Part shown: positions 33,266 through 43,757 of the stretch, in pieces
Layout of the letters: the number at the start of each line of letters is the position of its first letter
Position numbering within the stretch: the stretch's first letter is position 1
DNA from: Orychophragmus violaceus
Lineage: Eukaryota; Streptophyta; Magnoliopsida; Brassicales; Brassicaceae
Reading direction: 5' to 3'
DNA length: 64,000 nt
Assembly: GCA_030180135.1 (NCBI GenBank)
Contig: CM058236.1
Location: forward strand, 4,154,001-4,218,000
The notes under the pieces: generated by a model
Told to the model about the DNA's origin: nothing
Databases searched by the model: none
Seen by the model: the letters and a program-made list of their open reading frames with translations, nothing else
Position numbers and translations under genes: made by a program

Positions 33266-35512
33266 TCACTTTCTGTTCGGAAGAAATCCATCTTTAGCCA
33301 TTTCAGCAAGCACATCAAGAACCACATCCATATTCCCTTCTCTATGATTGATATCCACAAGCACTTTAGCTTGCTCTGCTTCACTCAACTCACAGCTTCT
33401 TAACACCTTGTCAATAACACTATTCAATTCACCAACCATATCTTCCTTGTGCAACGCTTTAACCAGAGCAATCACCGTCACAGTATGCAAAAGAAATCCA
33501 GAATTTACCATCTCCTTGTATAGACGATATGCTTTGCGTACATCTCCGCCTCTGCAATGACCATGGATCATAACGTTATAAGCTGTTCCATCGGGTTTAT
33601 GGTTTCTCTCAAGCATGGATACGAAAACTCGATCAGCTTCATTCATCATCCCTTTCATACAGAATCCTTTGATAAGAGACACCACGCTTTTGAACTGGAT
33701 GTTACCGCAGTTTTCAATGAGTGTTTGATAAGTGACATCTATAGGGACTGATTCATCATAAAACAGCTTGAGCAAGAGTCTTTTCGCTTCTCTTGTTCGA
33801 ACTTGCTTGTTAAGCCCGTTGATGAGCACGCTATAAGTGACAACATCAGGCAATAAACCTTTCTCGACCATCTCGTTGTGCAAGTTAAGTGCTTTCTCCA
33901 AATTACCTTCTACACAATGAGCATTGATCAAGGCTGTGTAAGTAAATTCATCAGGTGTAAGGCCAACTCTCAGCATTTCATCGAAAAGATCACAAGCTTC
34001 CTTTGTCCTTCTCTGCTCACAAAACCCTTGGATTAGCGATGAGTAAGTGATTGTATCAGGTTGAATCCCCTTTTCAACCATTTCCCTCTTGACTCTCACT
34101 GCTTCATCTACATCGTACCTTCTACAAAACCCGGATAACACTGTGCTGTAACTCACTACATCTGGAGCCAAACCTTTCTCCATCATATCTTCAAGAACTG
34201 CTATCGCATCTTCCATCTTCCCAGCGACACAATGTCCGTTAATCAGAGAGTTATAAGTCACAACCGAAGGCCTAAACCCGTTATCAACCATCTCTTTCAA
34301 GACACGATAAGCTTCATTCATATACCCCTTTTGGGAGAACCCATCAACCAACGTCGTGTAAGTACGCTCGTTAGGACAAAGCCTTCTAACACGCATCTGA
34401 TCAAGAAACTCGACAGCACGGTTCATGTTCCCGGCCTTACACATGCTATGTATCAGAGAAGTATAAGTGATGACACTAGGAGACAACCCATGTCTCAGCA
34501 TCTCAGCGTGCATCACAAGAGCTTGGTGAAAGTTACCTTCTTTACAATACCCTTTAATAAGCGTATTATACGTGACTTCATCGAGAGAGAATCCTCTCTT
34601 GTTCATCTCCGTAAGAACCAAGCTCGTCTCTTTCATCCTCCCTTCTCTACACAACCCGTTGATGACGACATTGTAAGAGATCAAATTAGGCTCTAAACCC
34701 TTTAACGCCATTGCTCTCAGAAGCTCAAACCCATCATCGATCCTACGCAGCTTACAATACCCATCAATCAATGTGTTGTAAGTAACAACATTAGGCAAAC
34801 AACCTTTCTTCTCCATACGATCGAAAAACTGCAGAGAAACATCTAAATTCCCAGCAGAGCAAAACCCTCTAATCAAGATATTGTAAGTGAAAACATTCGG
34901 TGAAACCTGTGTTTCCAACATTTCATTGAACACGTTCTCAGCGAAGCTAATGTTTCTCTTGGATCTAATTGTAGCATCTAAAACAGCATTGTAAGACAAA
35001 ACTCCAGGCATAAAGCCATGAGCTTGAGCGAGATGAATGATACTCAAAGCCTTATCGATCAGAGTCAGACGGGAGTAAGATTTCACTACCAAATCGAAAA
35101 CAGAGGAAGTTGAATTGCACAAATCATAAGTCTCTTGCAGCGATCGGAAGACGAGAGAAGCATCTTCTTCGTCTTGGGTTTTGGCTGCGACGTCCTCCGC
35201 GAGGGTTTGTGCGGTTTTGTAGAGCTTGAACTTGGTGAGGATGTGGAGGGTGATGCATTTGCAACGGAGGCTGAAGAATTGATGAGGTTTCGCCCAATTG
35301 AGGAACTTGAGGATCAATTCTTGGTCGTTCTGAGACTGGAGGAGAAGACTAGACGCTGCTTCTGGTGTGAAATCTGCAGAGATGTATTGGAGTTGGTAAG
35401 GATGACGTCTGAGAAAGGTTAAAGCTTTGTTCGCGAGAAGGTAATCTGAAGGAGAAGGAGAAGCACCGAAGCTCGAGAACGATCGTCGGATTAGGGTTTT
35501 AGAGAGAAACAT
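33266..35512 (-). CDS. EMB2745: P-class pentatricopeptide repeat protein, EMB2745 (At5g39710) ortholog
   Basis: Single-exon gene, 748 aa, intact. The N-terminus (MFLSKTLIRRSFSSFGASPS) is basic and serine-rich, as in an organelle transit peptide. From about residue 165 the protein is tandem 35-residue PPR motifs (for example VTYNTLIDGYCKLRRIDDGF, VTYNTLIKGYCKEGNFHQAL, ITYSSLIQGFCEQRRTKEAC). There are no E or DYW extensions, so it is P-class. P-class PPR proteins bind organellar RNA sequence-specifically and act in processing, stability or translation. In Arabidopsis the apparent ortholog is annotated as required for embryo development. Length and sequence fit my memory of that protein closely. 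It is the only intact host gene I can identify here, flanked by AT-rich DNA and elements. Confidence 0.88.
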   Translation of the reverse strand: MFLSKTLIRRSFSSFGASPSPSDYLLANKALTFLRRHPYQLQYISADFTPEAASSLLLQSQNDQELILKFLNWAKPHQFFSLRCKCITLHILTKFKLYKTAQTLAEDVAAKTQDEEDASLVFRSLQETYDLCNSTSSVFDLVVKSYSRLTLIDKALSIIHLAQAHGFMPGVLSYNAVLDATIRSKRNISFAENVFNEMLETQVSPNVFTYNILIRGFCSAGNLDVSLQFFDRMEKKGCLPNVVTYNTLIDGYCKLRRIDDGFELLRAMALKGLEPNLISYNVVINGLCREGRMKETSLVLTEMNKRGFSLDEVTYNTLIKGYCKEGNFHQALVMHAEMLRHGLSPSVITYTSLIHSMCKAGNMNRAVEFLDQMRVRRLCPNERTYTTLVDGFSQKGYMNEAYRVLKEMVDNGFRPSVVTYNSLINGHCVAGKMEDAIAVLEDMMEKGLAPDVVSYSTVLSGFCRRYDVDEAVRVKREMVEKGIQPDTITYSSLIQGFCEQRRTKEACDLFDEMLRVGLTPDEFTYTALINAHCVEGNLEKALNLHNEMVEKGLLPDVVTYSVLINGLNKQVRTREAKRLLLKLFYDESVPIDVTYQTLIENCGNIQFKSVVSLIKGFCMKGMMNEADRVFVSMLERNHKPDGTAYNVMIHGHCRGGDVRKAYRLYKEMVNSGFLLHTVTVIALVKALHKEDMVGELNSVIDKVLRSCELSEAEQAKVLVDINHREGNMDVVLDVLAEMAKDGFLPNRK

Positions 35513-36926
35513 TTAAGAGGTTAATGCGGGGTTTATGGAAGAGAGGGCTGAAAGAAATGAAGAAGACGATCTCAGCCGTCCGATCTTCAATCTGTAGCCT
35601 GCTTCAGATTTTCGTCAGCAATTTATTTTTTAATTTCATTGTTTTTTTTTTTTTTTTTCCGAACCTTGACTTTCATATTTAACTAGATTTTTTTATCCGT
35701 GCGCCGATATTACTTTAATGAATTTTTTTGTTTGTTCTTTTTTTTTTTGTCCATTTTGTTTAGATCGTTTTGTTGGTTTATATTATTACTTATTTTTAGT
35801 TATTTATTCTTCCGGTTAACAGAAATTTTATTTAGTTTTTGGATTTACAAAGTTAACTATTTTTTCGATTATATAGCGTTAAAAATATTTTGTGTTTATT
35901 AACATTACATATTTTTATAATTATTTAGACTCGTCTGTTTAAACCCGTTAGAAATAATACATACCCGTTTATAAATTTATTTTATTAAATTTGTTGCAAA
36001 ATACATATAATTTAAATTTAATATCAAAATACGAAAGTGTGAAAAAACATAAGAAAAAATAGTTTTTTAAAATTTCATTTTATTTTTCATTTTGATAAAA
36101 AATCGCAATAATTTTTTCCATTTCCGTTTAAACCTGTTTAGTATCTACATATTTTCAATCGTGTGTTATGTGATAGCTAAAGACTATTATATCCTTAATG
36201 AGCTGAATAATTAACAAAATGAATGAATGACATTTTTTGTAAATAAATAAAAAAGAATGGACAATTTATATTTTGTACTTATGTTTTAATAGTAAATATT
36301 ATATTTAAGATCTCTTTAGACCTGTTTATTTAAACATATCATAATTAATGCATGTTCGTTTAAATCCGTTTAGATCCGTTTATAATTTTTTTTTAAATAA
36401 CACAAAATCCATGAAATTTAAATTCTATATTTTAGATTTAATATCTAAAATATGAAAAATTCATACTTTAAAAATTAGTTTAAAAAATTTAGTTTTAATG
36501 TTTTCCATTTTAATCTTGTTTGATAAAAAATCATAGTAATTTTCTTTTGGACCCACTAATTATTGGCCAATGAATTTTAGAATCTTATGATTAAAATTTA
36601 TTATTAAATAAATTGAAAAGAAAATAAGATTATACTAAATTTTTCATCAACAAAATTTGTCAAAAAAAAACTTTCTATCAACTAAAATTAGATTGATTGT
36701 TTCGTACAATCCCCCAATTCTCAAATTGCAATTTCAGAGTGTACTAAGTTTGATTCTCAATTTATTTGTGAATGAATGCAAACCAAAAAAATTACTATGC
36801 ATATTAAAATTCTATTTTGTATTAAAAGAGATTGTAAAATGTCTTTTTGTAGAACGAAAAATAAGACTAAAGCATCCATTGTTTATATTAGGTTTAGGTT
36901 GGATATTATCTTGGATTTTAGTTGTT
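35513..36926. other. AT-rich intergenic DNA upstream of the PPR gene
   Basis: The first 150 bp or so should hold the PPR 5' UTR and promoter; no TATA position is certain. The rest is AT-rich with long T and A runs. Two blocks (about 35925-36145 and 36312-36545) look like diverged direct copies. Each opens with GTTTAAACCCGTT/GTTTAAATCCGTT-like words and later has TTTGATAAAAAATC. I see no gene. Confidence 0.5.
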
Positions 36927-36942
36927 AATTAATAATGAAATA

Positions 36943-37174
36943 GAGCGGTTGAGATAGTCCAAGTGGTAGAAGGGTTCGAGGTGGCAGCCACCACCCGGGT
37001 TCGATTCCAGGCGGAAACAAAAATGCCTCCTCTGCTTACAACGCGGGCACTGGGCCTAAGGCACAGGGAAAACCCTCCCAGGTGAAGCTGGCCTGCGGCC
37101 TGACTGGGCACAGGGAGATTAGTCTTGACCTTGGTCTGGGATCCTCCCTCGATTATCAAAAAAAAAAAAAAAAA
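36943..37174 (+). mobile_element. tRNA-derived SINE
   Basis: Short interspersed element with a tRNA-like head: A box TAGTCCAAGTGGT near 36955 and B box GGTTCGATTCC at 36998-37008. A tRNA-unrelated body and a terminal poly(A) follow (about 37157-37174). It is flanked by the 16-bp TSD AATTAATAATGAAATA (36927-36942 and 37175-37190), so insertion by LINE-type machinery is clear. It is transcribed by RNA polymerase III if active. It is not a functional tRNA gene. Confidence 0.93.
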
Positions 37175-37190
37175 AATTAATAATGAAATA

Positions 37191-37690
37191 CTTAAAATGG
37201 GAAACCCGTATACTTTTGAATTAAAAGGATTTTATGTTCTTTTAATAGTTTTACAGTTTGTGGCAGCTATATAATAATAATAACATTACTTAGAAAGAGA
37301 CAACGATCTTATTATGGTTACGCATGTGTTTAGACTTCAACTAATTTGATATGCTATGAATAGAAAATTTTAGTGCTTGATCTACGGTTATTTATTGAAA
37401 TTACAATTTCAGTGGTTTTTGAGCAGTTATATGCCATAAACCGTAGAGTTTTTCTTTTAAAAGGACTATTAGATTTTGATATACGCTAAAAAGGACAAAT
37501 TTATATTAAAAAAAAATATTTTTTAGCTTAAGTTTAAATTTTTATAAATTAAATTTATTAACTATTCAATTCAACCTATATTAAGTGAAATATATGATGA
37601 TATAGTGTTAAATGTGAAAAGAATTTAATAAGTTTTGTTTTTATTTTAATATTATTTTATTATATTTTTAGAAGTCATGACTTATTGTTA
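37191..37690. other. AT-rich spacer
   Basis: No gene, repeat or fold recognised between the SINE and the Helitron 3' end. Confidence 0.5.
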
Positions 37691-37706
37691 CTAGTGGGTC
37701 TCACTA

Positions 37707-37723
37707 CCTCGGCGCACGCGGGG
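37707..37723 (-). terminator. Helitron-1 3' terminal hairpin
   Basis: GC-rich stem with a two-base loop, 12 nt from CTAG on the minus strand. It is the presumed replication stop signal for rolling-circle transposition. Confidence 0.7.
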
Positions 37724-38425
37724 GTCATTGTGTCTTCTCGTTTGTTTGTTGTTTGTCGTAGATGGACCTTTTTTCCATGTGATCCTGACGTGGTATAATG
37801 CTTACAGCCCTTATTTTAACGTATACATCAACACTATCTATCCTAAATTCTGCATTATGATAATATACCATAAGCACAGCGCGAACATATTTCTCCATCC
37901 CCAACTCAACATATTCCTCGGTATGTGAAAGTGAAAGTAAATATTTCCCCGGTGATCATATGCTAGGTAACCAGCCGTGTGAAAGTAAGTGAAAGTTTGG
38001 TATCACCAAGATTGAAATGGATGTTTAAGAGAAAAGTTAACCCATAACAACAGCAACATGAAAAGACTGTTATTCCTCAACTATTCAAAGAAAAGCAAGA
38101 CAAACCAGTGTTTATACATAAATCCACAGAGGAAATGGACTTTTAGCAACGTATTATTGACTAAGTAAACATGAAACAAAAGGAATTAGCTATTTGACAT
38201 TAACGTACTATGCACTAACTTTAACCACATCTGATTCAGCAAAGGTTAAGAACAACCCCAAAAACGAAATTCCATGTCATAACTTCTAAACTGCAAATTC
38301 GAACGAATCGAAAGGGGAATAAACGAATAAGGTAAACGAAGGAAGATCTTTCTATTATCTGTTAGTCATTGTAGATAAAACATGAAAACCAAAGACTATA
38401 TGTTTGTCTTGATCGGTGACTTACC

Positions 38426-38841
38426 CATTCCGTTCGGTGACGAACCTCTGCTAGTTTTATCAGACCCTTTTTCTCTGCATCAGAAATCATGCTAAAACCA
38501 ATCCTGCAGAAATGGAACAAAAATGGATTTTTCTCCACAAAAACCGAAACTTTAAAAAGTGAGAAAAACAGAAGAGAGTTCTGACCCAAAGCGGGAACCT
38601 GTCATTGACGCTAAAGCGCGGTTCCATCATCTCTAGCTCAGCAGCAACACGACCAACACAACCTTCAGCGACATTGTTCAGATACACCAATGGAGTGATC
38701 CAAGTCAACTGCTGGACGGGAAAAACAACACAGCCAGTCATTACATGAACTTGGAACAAAACTCAATTTTTTGTTGTAAATGAACAGTTGAAGAAGTAGA
38801 AAGCTTACTTCGGTCACATCTTTAGCAATTCGAGAGGCCAT
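38426..38841 (-). pseudogene. Captured cytosolic cysteine synthase (OAS-thiol-lyase) fragment
   Basis: Three exon remnants with introns. The ATG at 38841 opens MASRIAKDVTE (to about 38808). Next is LTWITPLVYLNNVAEGCVGR...SVNDR (about 38597-38711), then IGFSMISDAEKKGLIKLAEV (about 38430-38507). This is the N-terminus of the OASA1-type enzyme that makes cysteine from O-acetylserine with pyridoxal phosphate. The conserved GNTPLV has become WITPLV, and the PLP-binding lysine of the SVKDR motif is Asn. The rest of the enzyme is absent, so it is a dead piece. Confidence 0.85.
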
Positions 38842-38958
38842 GATTCAAGCTTCACTGCTTAATTCACAGAGAGAATATTAAGACACAAAAAGGAATAAAT
38901 CATCCGAATCAATTAACCAACCTGAAAAAAAGAAGTATTTTATTATTTGTTGACTAAC

Positions 38959-39242
38959 CTCCATTAGCTTAGCGATTAGATGCACCTTCTCCCTGTTCTT
39001 TTCGTTGAATGCCTCAAGAGCATCTTTGTACTCTCGTTCTTGCATGTTCCGTGAATACACCAGATTAGCATCTTACAACTCAACCAGACATATATTCTGG
39101 ATAATGGATTTGATTATATGTATTGGCCTGACCTTTTTATAACTGTATGACCCAATGGCTTTAATTCTTTGTTGACAGAATCAATCTTCTTCCTGACTAA
39201 ACCAACTTCTTTCCTCATGGGTTTAGCTAAACTTTCAAGTTC
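38959..39242 (-). pseudogene. Captured DUF662 (RAB6-interacting golgin/ACIP1-like) exons
   Basis: Two exon remnants. One is 39133-39242, reading ELESLAKPMRKEVGLVRKKI and on to NKELKPLGHT. The other is about 38959-39050, reading EREYKDALEAFNEKNREKV and on to IAKLME. These are consecutive blocks of the plant DUF662 coiled-coil family. Intron borders GT-AG are partly kept (donor at 39132-39131), but the exon junction no longer keeps frame. No start or end of the gene is present. Confidence 0.75.
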
Positions 39243-39299
39243 CTGATATGCATTTTTAACCAATGAGCTTCTTAGTCATCAAAAATAACATCACCCAAA

Positions 39300-40020
39300 T
39301 GGTACTTTACATAAAAATGAAAGAGCTTTGATCCACAAAGCTACCAAATGGGGTTTACAATTAGTGCTACAAATGTGGAAACACCCAGAAACAGGGAATA
39401 AAACAAAAACCCAGATTCTTGATCTGGCAAATAAAAAAAAAACATAATCGACGGAGCTATTTTTTAGCAAATAGGATTGACAATTTGATCTAAAAATCTA
39501 GAAACTTTCACTGTTTCGTGACCTAGAAATTGAAATACACCCCAAAAAAAACAGACTAAATCCAGCTTTTCGTGCTATTGATCACTTAAAAGTCCCAATC
39601 TTTTCTTCCCTTACGCAACAAATCATAAACCCAAAAGAAAAATATGATTCTTTTTGTTCAATGCAATTTGACAACAAAAGTAGATACTTGCAGACAAATA
39701 AAGTTTCAGAAGATGGAGGATTTAGTTACTCGAATAAGCCTAAAGACTCCACATATGAACGACAACTATGTCTTGGCCTGTTTAGAGCATTGAGTATCGA
39801 GTAAAGGTCTTAAAGTAATTGCACACAGGGTTCCTCTTTTCCGCAGTTGAAGAATATAAAGCACACAAAAGGATGAGATTGTTCCTAACTACAATTTTCA
39901 ACTCTTCTTTTAGAAGATATTGCTTTGTAATCTAATGTGCATGAAGAACAAACAAAAGATAATCATCTCTTACCTATATTATCAAAAATGGTCTCCACAT
40001 TGGATTCTGAAAACTGAGTT
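39300..40020. other. Helitron-1 filler between DUF662 and S6 pieces
   Basis: AT-rich, probably intron or flank carried along with the captured fragments. I recognise no coding block. Confidence 0.4.
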
Positions 40021-40059
40021 TCTACTGATCAAACAATTCTATCTCTAAATTCTCAACTT

Positions 40060-40446
40060 TCCTTCTCAGATATCGGACAGAAATTAGCAAGTCTACCTCT
40101 TCGTATTCCTGGGTAAGACCAAGCCGATCATCTTCAGACATGTCCGGTCTCAAGACCGCCATTGTTTCGTACTGTCTGAGCCCAGGTGGGCATTGAGGTT
40201 CCGGTTTGTCCTCAAGGGCAGTGGGCATTGAGGTACCAGTTTGTCCTCAAGGGCAGTTGCGACGCCCGACCCGGAAGGAGAAGTCGGGTCATCGTCCGAC
40301 CCGAATCCACCTTCAAAGAAAGTGCAAGAGAAATCAAGAACCTCAAATTTCACCACAAATCCGATGTTATCTCTCTTCTGCTGCTGTAGCGAGGCAATAA
40401 GTTTGGAATTGGAAATGAATGGCCTGAGTGAGTGGGAGAAAGAGAG
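40060..40446 (-). pseudogene. Captured plastid ribosomal protein bS6c fragment
   Basis: The N-terminal part reads SNSKLIASLQQQKRDNIGFV, then FEGGFGSDDDPTSPSGSG, then ALEDKPEPQCPPGLRQYETM and AVLRPDMSEDDRLGLTQEYE. That is the transit peptide and start of the plastid 30S protein S6 (At1g64510 type). A 35-bp tandem duplication (40186-40220 and 40221-40255) shifts the frame, and after EYEE the sequence leaves the family. The ribosomal domain is not there, so this is a truncated, broken copy. Its upstream end is cut by the LTR element at 40452. Confidence 0.78.
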
Positions 40447-40451
40447 GAGTG

Positions 40452-40698
40452 TGATAAGCTCATGGCTGAGCTTATCCCAAAAGTGACAGAAATGGGAGAA
40501 GAGGCTAGCCAGTGACCAGCTGAAGAAGAAGATAGAAGAGAGAATTAGGCCAGTGACCTTAGAATAATTGTTTGTGCTTCTAAATTGATAGAGAGTTTGA
40601 TACATGACTCAACGCTTAAATACATAAAGAAAACTTAAGACTCTAAACAGATAATTGGCCCACTAAGACATCATGAGGCCCAATCCAGGTGCTTATCA
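40452..40698 (-). repeat. Left LTR of the inverted-LTR element
   Basis: 247 bp. In minus orientation it starts TGATAAGCACCTGG after a purine-rich tract and ends GAGCTTATCA. Confidence 0.78.
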
Positions 40699-40726
40699 AT
40701 ACTCCTCGGCTGAAACAACCTTGTCC

Positions 40727-41668
40727 TCAAGGTTGAAGTATGATTGCAACCTTTGTATTACCTTGTGTCCAACACCACTTCGCCAAATTCTCCATCTGAC
40801 ATGGCTCGGGTGGCCTCAATGAGTGAAACAATGCATAACTGACATAGCCAATAGCATTCTTTGAATCCTCGCTTGCATCCTTTGACTCATCTGCTGGTTT
40901 TGATTTCTCTCTTGCATCAATTGATCCCACAGTAAAATTCTGATACACAAACAATTCTTCTTCTTCCACACTTACATGTGGTTCAATTATGGCTACCTCG
41001 GATAATTCTTTGACAGCAATTTCAAAATCTCCATCATTTGCAGCAGTGTAGTCATCAGCTTCTGTACTTAAGAAATCAGTGTCAACAGCAGGTGATACCA
41101 TATGCCCTACAACGTTACCAACATGATCTGCAGCAGATACAGTCTCTGAATACCGAGAAGAAGAAACTTCCTGCAGTACCTCCACTTTTTCGCAGTAGCT
41201 CAGGACCATAATGGAATCATCATAGTAATGCCCGAGTATATATTGTTTATCTTTGGTACCTCCAATGTTTAAGTGAGCAAACCCAAGGCTCGTTGGCTTT
41301 CCCTTTCCATGTGTCGTTACCACATCACCTTTTATCTTTTCAAAACAACCAAAAGCCTTCTTCAAATACTCCTCGGTGAATTTTGTTATTTGAACAGCAA
41401 GTTCTATTTCTTGTCTGCCGAGGAAAGAACCCACAAACCCATTTTTATCCTTCAATGGCTTGTCGTCCGATTGAACTCTATCTCCGAGAGCAGTTTCTAA
41501 AGCTTCAGTATGCACAAACCCAAAGCCTTTAGATTGTCTTGAAGAGTCAATGGTTACTTTGCTCAGGATAATATTCCCAGACGCCACAAACGGAACAAGC
41601 AGTGCCTTATGGTCTATTACGTTTCCTGTAATTCTTTGACAAAGACCAGGATTACGTTTAACGTTCAC
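40727..41668 (-). CDS. Hypothetical protein with degenerate poly(A)-binding-protein RRM segments
   Basis: 313-aa open frame inside the inverted-LTR element. The N-terminal half resembles RRM2-linker-RRM3 of plant poly(A)-binding proteins: GNVIDHKALLVPFVASGNII, the RNP-1-like SKGFGFVH, the linker FVGSFLGRQEIELA, then TEEYLKKAFGCF. Several RNP residues are altered. The C-terminal half (acidic, to CQMENLAKWCWTQGNTKVAI) I do not recognise. Its end abuts the PPT/LTR, as an element-encoded protein would. It is either host sequence captured by the LTR element or a decaying gag fusion. I cannot say whether it is expressed. Confidence 0.5.
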   Translation of the reverse strand: MNVKRNPGLCQRITGNVIDHKALLVPFVASGNIILSKVTIDSSRQSKGFGFVHTEALETALGDRVQSDDKPLKDKNGFVGSFLGRQEIELAVQITKFTEEYLKKAFGCFEKIKGDVVTTHGKGKPTSLGFAHLNIGGTKDKQYILGHYYDDSIMVLSYCEKVEVLQEVSSSRYSETVSAADHVGNVVGHMVSPAVDTDFLSTEADDYTAANDGDFEIAVKELSEVAIIEPHVSVEEEELFVYQNFTVGSIDAREKSKPADESKDASEDSKNAIGYVSYALFHSLRPPEPCQMENLAKWCWTQGNTKVAIILQP

Positions 41669-41862
41669 AACCCGGCCCCCCCCATTGTGTCAGTGTTCTC
41701 CACACTCTGATATTGTCCTTTCCAGAGTTCGCTACAGACCATCACGAGATACTCTGTTTCCAAGTCAATATTGCAGACCTCCATCAGCAACCATGTCTTT
41801 GCACAAGCTCTCTCATTCGCTTGCATTCCTGTCATTTCCACCGGTTTCCAAACTCTGTTATG

Positions 41863-42792
41863 CTACCGCGAAATTTGCAGCCGTCTTCTAGTCCCTCCAG
41901 GTTCCCATATTTGATTGGCCCACAAAAACTGAGAAAATTGTTTCCCAACAAAGCTGTTTCCCCTCATAGTTTCCTCACGTCCATGAATATTATCCCACTC
42001 TTGCAACTTTCGACTCTGGTTCACAGCCAGTCTTACAACAGCATCCCCATCCTCATATTTATCCTTACTCCCTCCTTTGAAGATGCAACTTGTCCTCATG
42101 TTGCCATACTCCCCTGCACTTCTAAGATTCTTTTTTCTTAACACTATTTCATAAAGACTCATTAGCTTCTCCCTAAACTGATTCTCCTTGTTCCCAATTA
42201 TTTTCTTCAGTTCCTCTGCTGCACTTTTCTTAACCTCATGAGCTTCCTCATTTTTGCTTAATGATTTCGTCTCTGTATTTTCCCAACCGCTGGAGTTGTG
42301 TTCTGCGGTTAAGATTACCCGCACTAAATTCTCATCCCAGCCGATGCCGTCTAGATTCCTAACATGCAGGTTAGAGCCCTTAAACTTGGCTTCACGTAGA
42401 CTCTGGGTATACCAGTTCTCAAACTGAAACTGAAGTAATGCATATAGAGCTCTTGCTGTCATCACCACAGCCTCATGAAATCGAACAGTCTGATTTCCAC
42501 ACGCCCCTGCATAGTTCCTACTTCCAGTAGTGACTATATCTTGAATGTTAGGAGACGATAAAAGTGCAGCCACATATTCGATTGGAGGCTCTTGCAACTC
42601 TACCGGAGACGCCACTGGAACTGTTTCCAGTATATCCAAACCTTCTGAGTAATTACCCACAGCTTGAAGCGTCTGGATTTCTTTATGGTCCTCCACCTTC
42701 CCCATTACCAGTTCAATATCGTCAACAAATTCCATTCTCAACATCTCATCACTTTGGTTTTGGTAAGAATCATTAGTACGGAGAATTGTCAA
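41863..42792 (-). CDS. Hypothetical 309-aa ORF in the inverted-LTR element
   Basis: Open frame of unknown family. It is acidic and Glu/Lys-rich, with a helical stretch (NEEAHEVKKSAAEELKKIIG). No zinc knuckle, protease or RT motif. Near 42065-42115 it overlaps a degenerate copy of the PPT-adjacent sequence found at 40700-40740 and 42905-42950. This suggests it was assembled from repeated element pieces. It could be a chance frame. Confidence 0.35.
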   Translation of the reverse strand: MTILRTNDSYQNQSDEMLRMEFVDDIELVMGKVEDHKEIQTLQAVGNYSEGLDILETVPVASPVELQEPPIEYVAALLSSPNIQDIVTTGSRNYAGACGNQTVRFHEAVVMTARALYALLQFQFENWYTQSLREAKFKGSNLHVRNLDGIGWDENLVRVILTAEHNSSGWENTETKSLSKNEEAHEVKKSAAEELKKIIGNKENQFREKLMSLYEIVLRKKNLRSAGEYGNMRTSCIFKGGSKDKYEDGDAVVRLAVNQSRKLQEWDNIHGREETMRGNSFVGKQFSQFLWANQIWEPGGTRRRLQISR

Positions 42793-43635
42793 GATGACCA
42801 GTTTCTACATCGTTGCTTTAGCTAAACAGGAACATAAAATGGCTTAAACAACAGCCCAATAATAAACTTAACAGAGGCCCATATAGACCCAAGACTAGAC
42901 TTATCAATACTCCCCCTTTGAAGAAACAACTTGTCCTCAAGTTGCCTTGCTCCATAGACTTCTAAGCTCAGCTTTGCTTCCTCTTGCTATGATTCAACAC
43001 ATCGAAACTGGGAATGTGAACTCAGTGCTGGTTCTCTTAAACACAGAAAACAGTTCCAGAGCTTGGGGAGACACAGAGATGAAGGCGTTACATAATGAGG
43101 TGGAGGTTCAGAACAATGCCAAGGCTCTGCTTTTGAAGTTAATGAGTCTGATTGTACATGGTGGATAAGAAATGAGGAATTCCAAAGACTGTTGACTACT
43201 GCCCAAGAGAAGATGATTGAGATCAAGGAGGTTAATGTTAATGTTAGTTGTCCCAGTAACACTGATATGGAGCTCTGCAACATGTTCTCTGCAAGGACCA
43301 CATGAGGCTTGAATTCAGCAGGGATTGAACTTGAGTGGGCACAAGAAACACTTACAGTCTCTACCCAAGCTAATGGTGTGTACTCCTTGCGCAATGAGGT
43401 AACGTCGCATGTGATCATGTGTCGAAGCATAGAAAGAGGAAGCAAAGCTGAGCTTAGAAGTCTATGGAGCAAGGCAACTTGAGGACAAGTTGTTTCTTCA
43501 AAGGGGGAGTATTGATAAGTCTAGTCTTGGGTCTATATGGGCCTCGGTTAAGTTTATTATTGGGCTGTTGTTTAAGCCATTTTATGTTCCTATTTAGCTA
43601 AAGCAACGCTGTAGAAACTGGTCATCTTGACAATC
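42785..43635. repeat. Inverted duplication, arms about 230 bp
   Basis: Left arm about 42785-43015, right arm about 43400-43635, spacer about 385 bp. The arms contain LTR start, PPT and adjacent internal sequence, and match closely near the LTR and less well toward the spacer. Confidence 0.82.
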
Positions 43636-43757
43636 ATAATCAAATTATCTAGGTCACTGGCCTAATTTCTTCTTGAATCTTCTTCTTCTACTGGTCACAG
43701 GCCAGTTTATCCCCCATTTCTATCACAAACCGATAAGCTCATCCTTGAGACTTATCA
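43513..43757 (+). repeat. Right LTR of the inverted-LTR element
   Basis: 245 bp, preceded by the PPT-like AAAGGGGGAGTAT (43500-43512) on the plus strand and followed by GAGTG. Confidence 0.8.

Larger units (their letters stand above)
40452..43757. mobile_element. LTR element with LTRs in inverted orientation
   Basis: 3306 bp with 5-bp TSD GAGTG (40447-40451 and 43758-43762). The ends are TGATAAG...CTTATCA LTRs of 247 bp (40452-40698) and 245 bp (43513-43757), but they are reverse complements, not direct repeats. Each has a polypurine-type tract on its inner side, so both look like 3' LTRs pointing outward. A third, truncated LTR copy in minus orientation is at about 42787-42906. The stretch 42785-43015 is the reverse complement of about 43400-43635. 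No pol motifs are present. Formation by aberrant reverse transcription or self-integration is inference. Confidence 0.78.

Noticed and set aside
34232..34696. Plus-strand open frame antisense to the PPR gene
   Set aside because: Shadow frame caused by repeated PPR codon patterns; no start context or family.
36943..37174. Possible tRNA gene (A and B boxes)
   Set aside because: The boxes belong to a SINE: tRNA-unrelated body, poly(A) tail and 16-bp TSD, and no cloverleaf that I could complete.
38426..40446. A real minus-strand multi-exon gene joining S6, DUF662 and cysteine synthase parts
   Set aside because: The parts come from three unrelated proteins, frames do not connect, the cysteine synthase PLP lysine is lost, and S6 has a 35-bp frameshifting duplication. 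Captured fragments explain it better.
41863..42792. 309-aa frame as a host gene
   Set aside because: It sits inside the inverted-LTR element and overlaps a degenerate PPT-adjacent repeat. I kept it only as a low-confidence hypothetical ORF.
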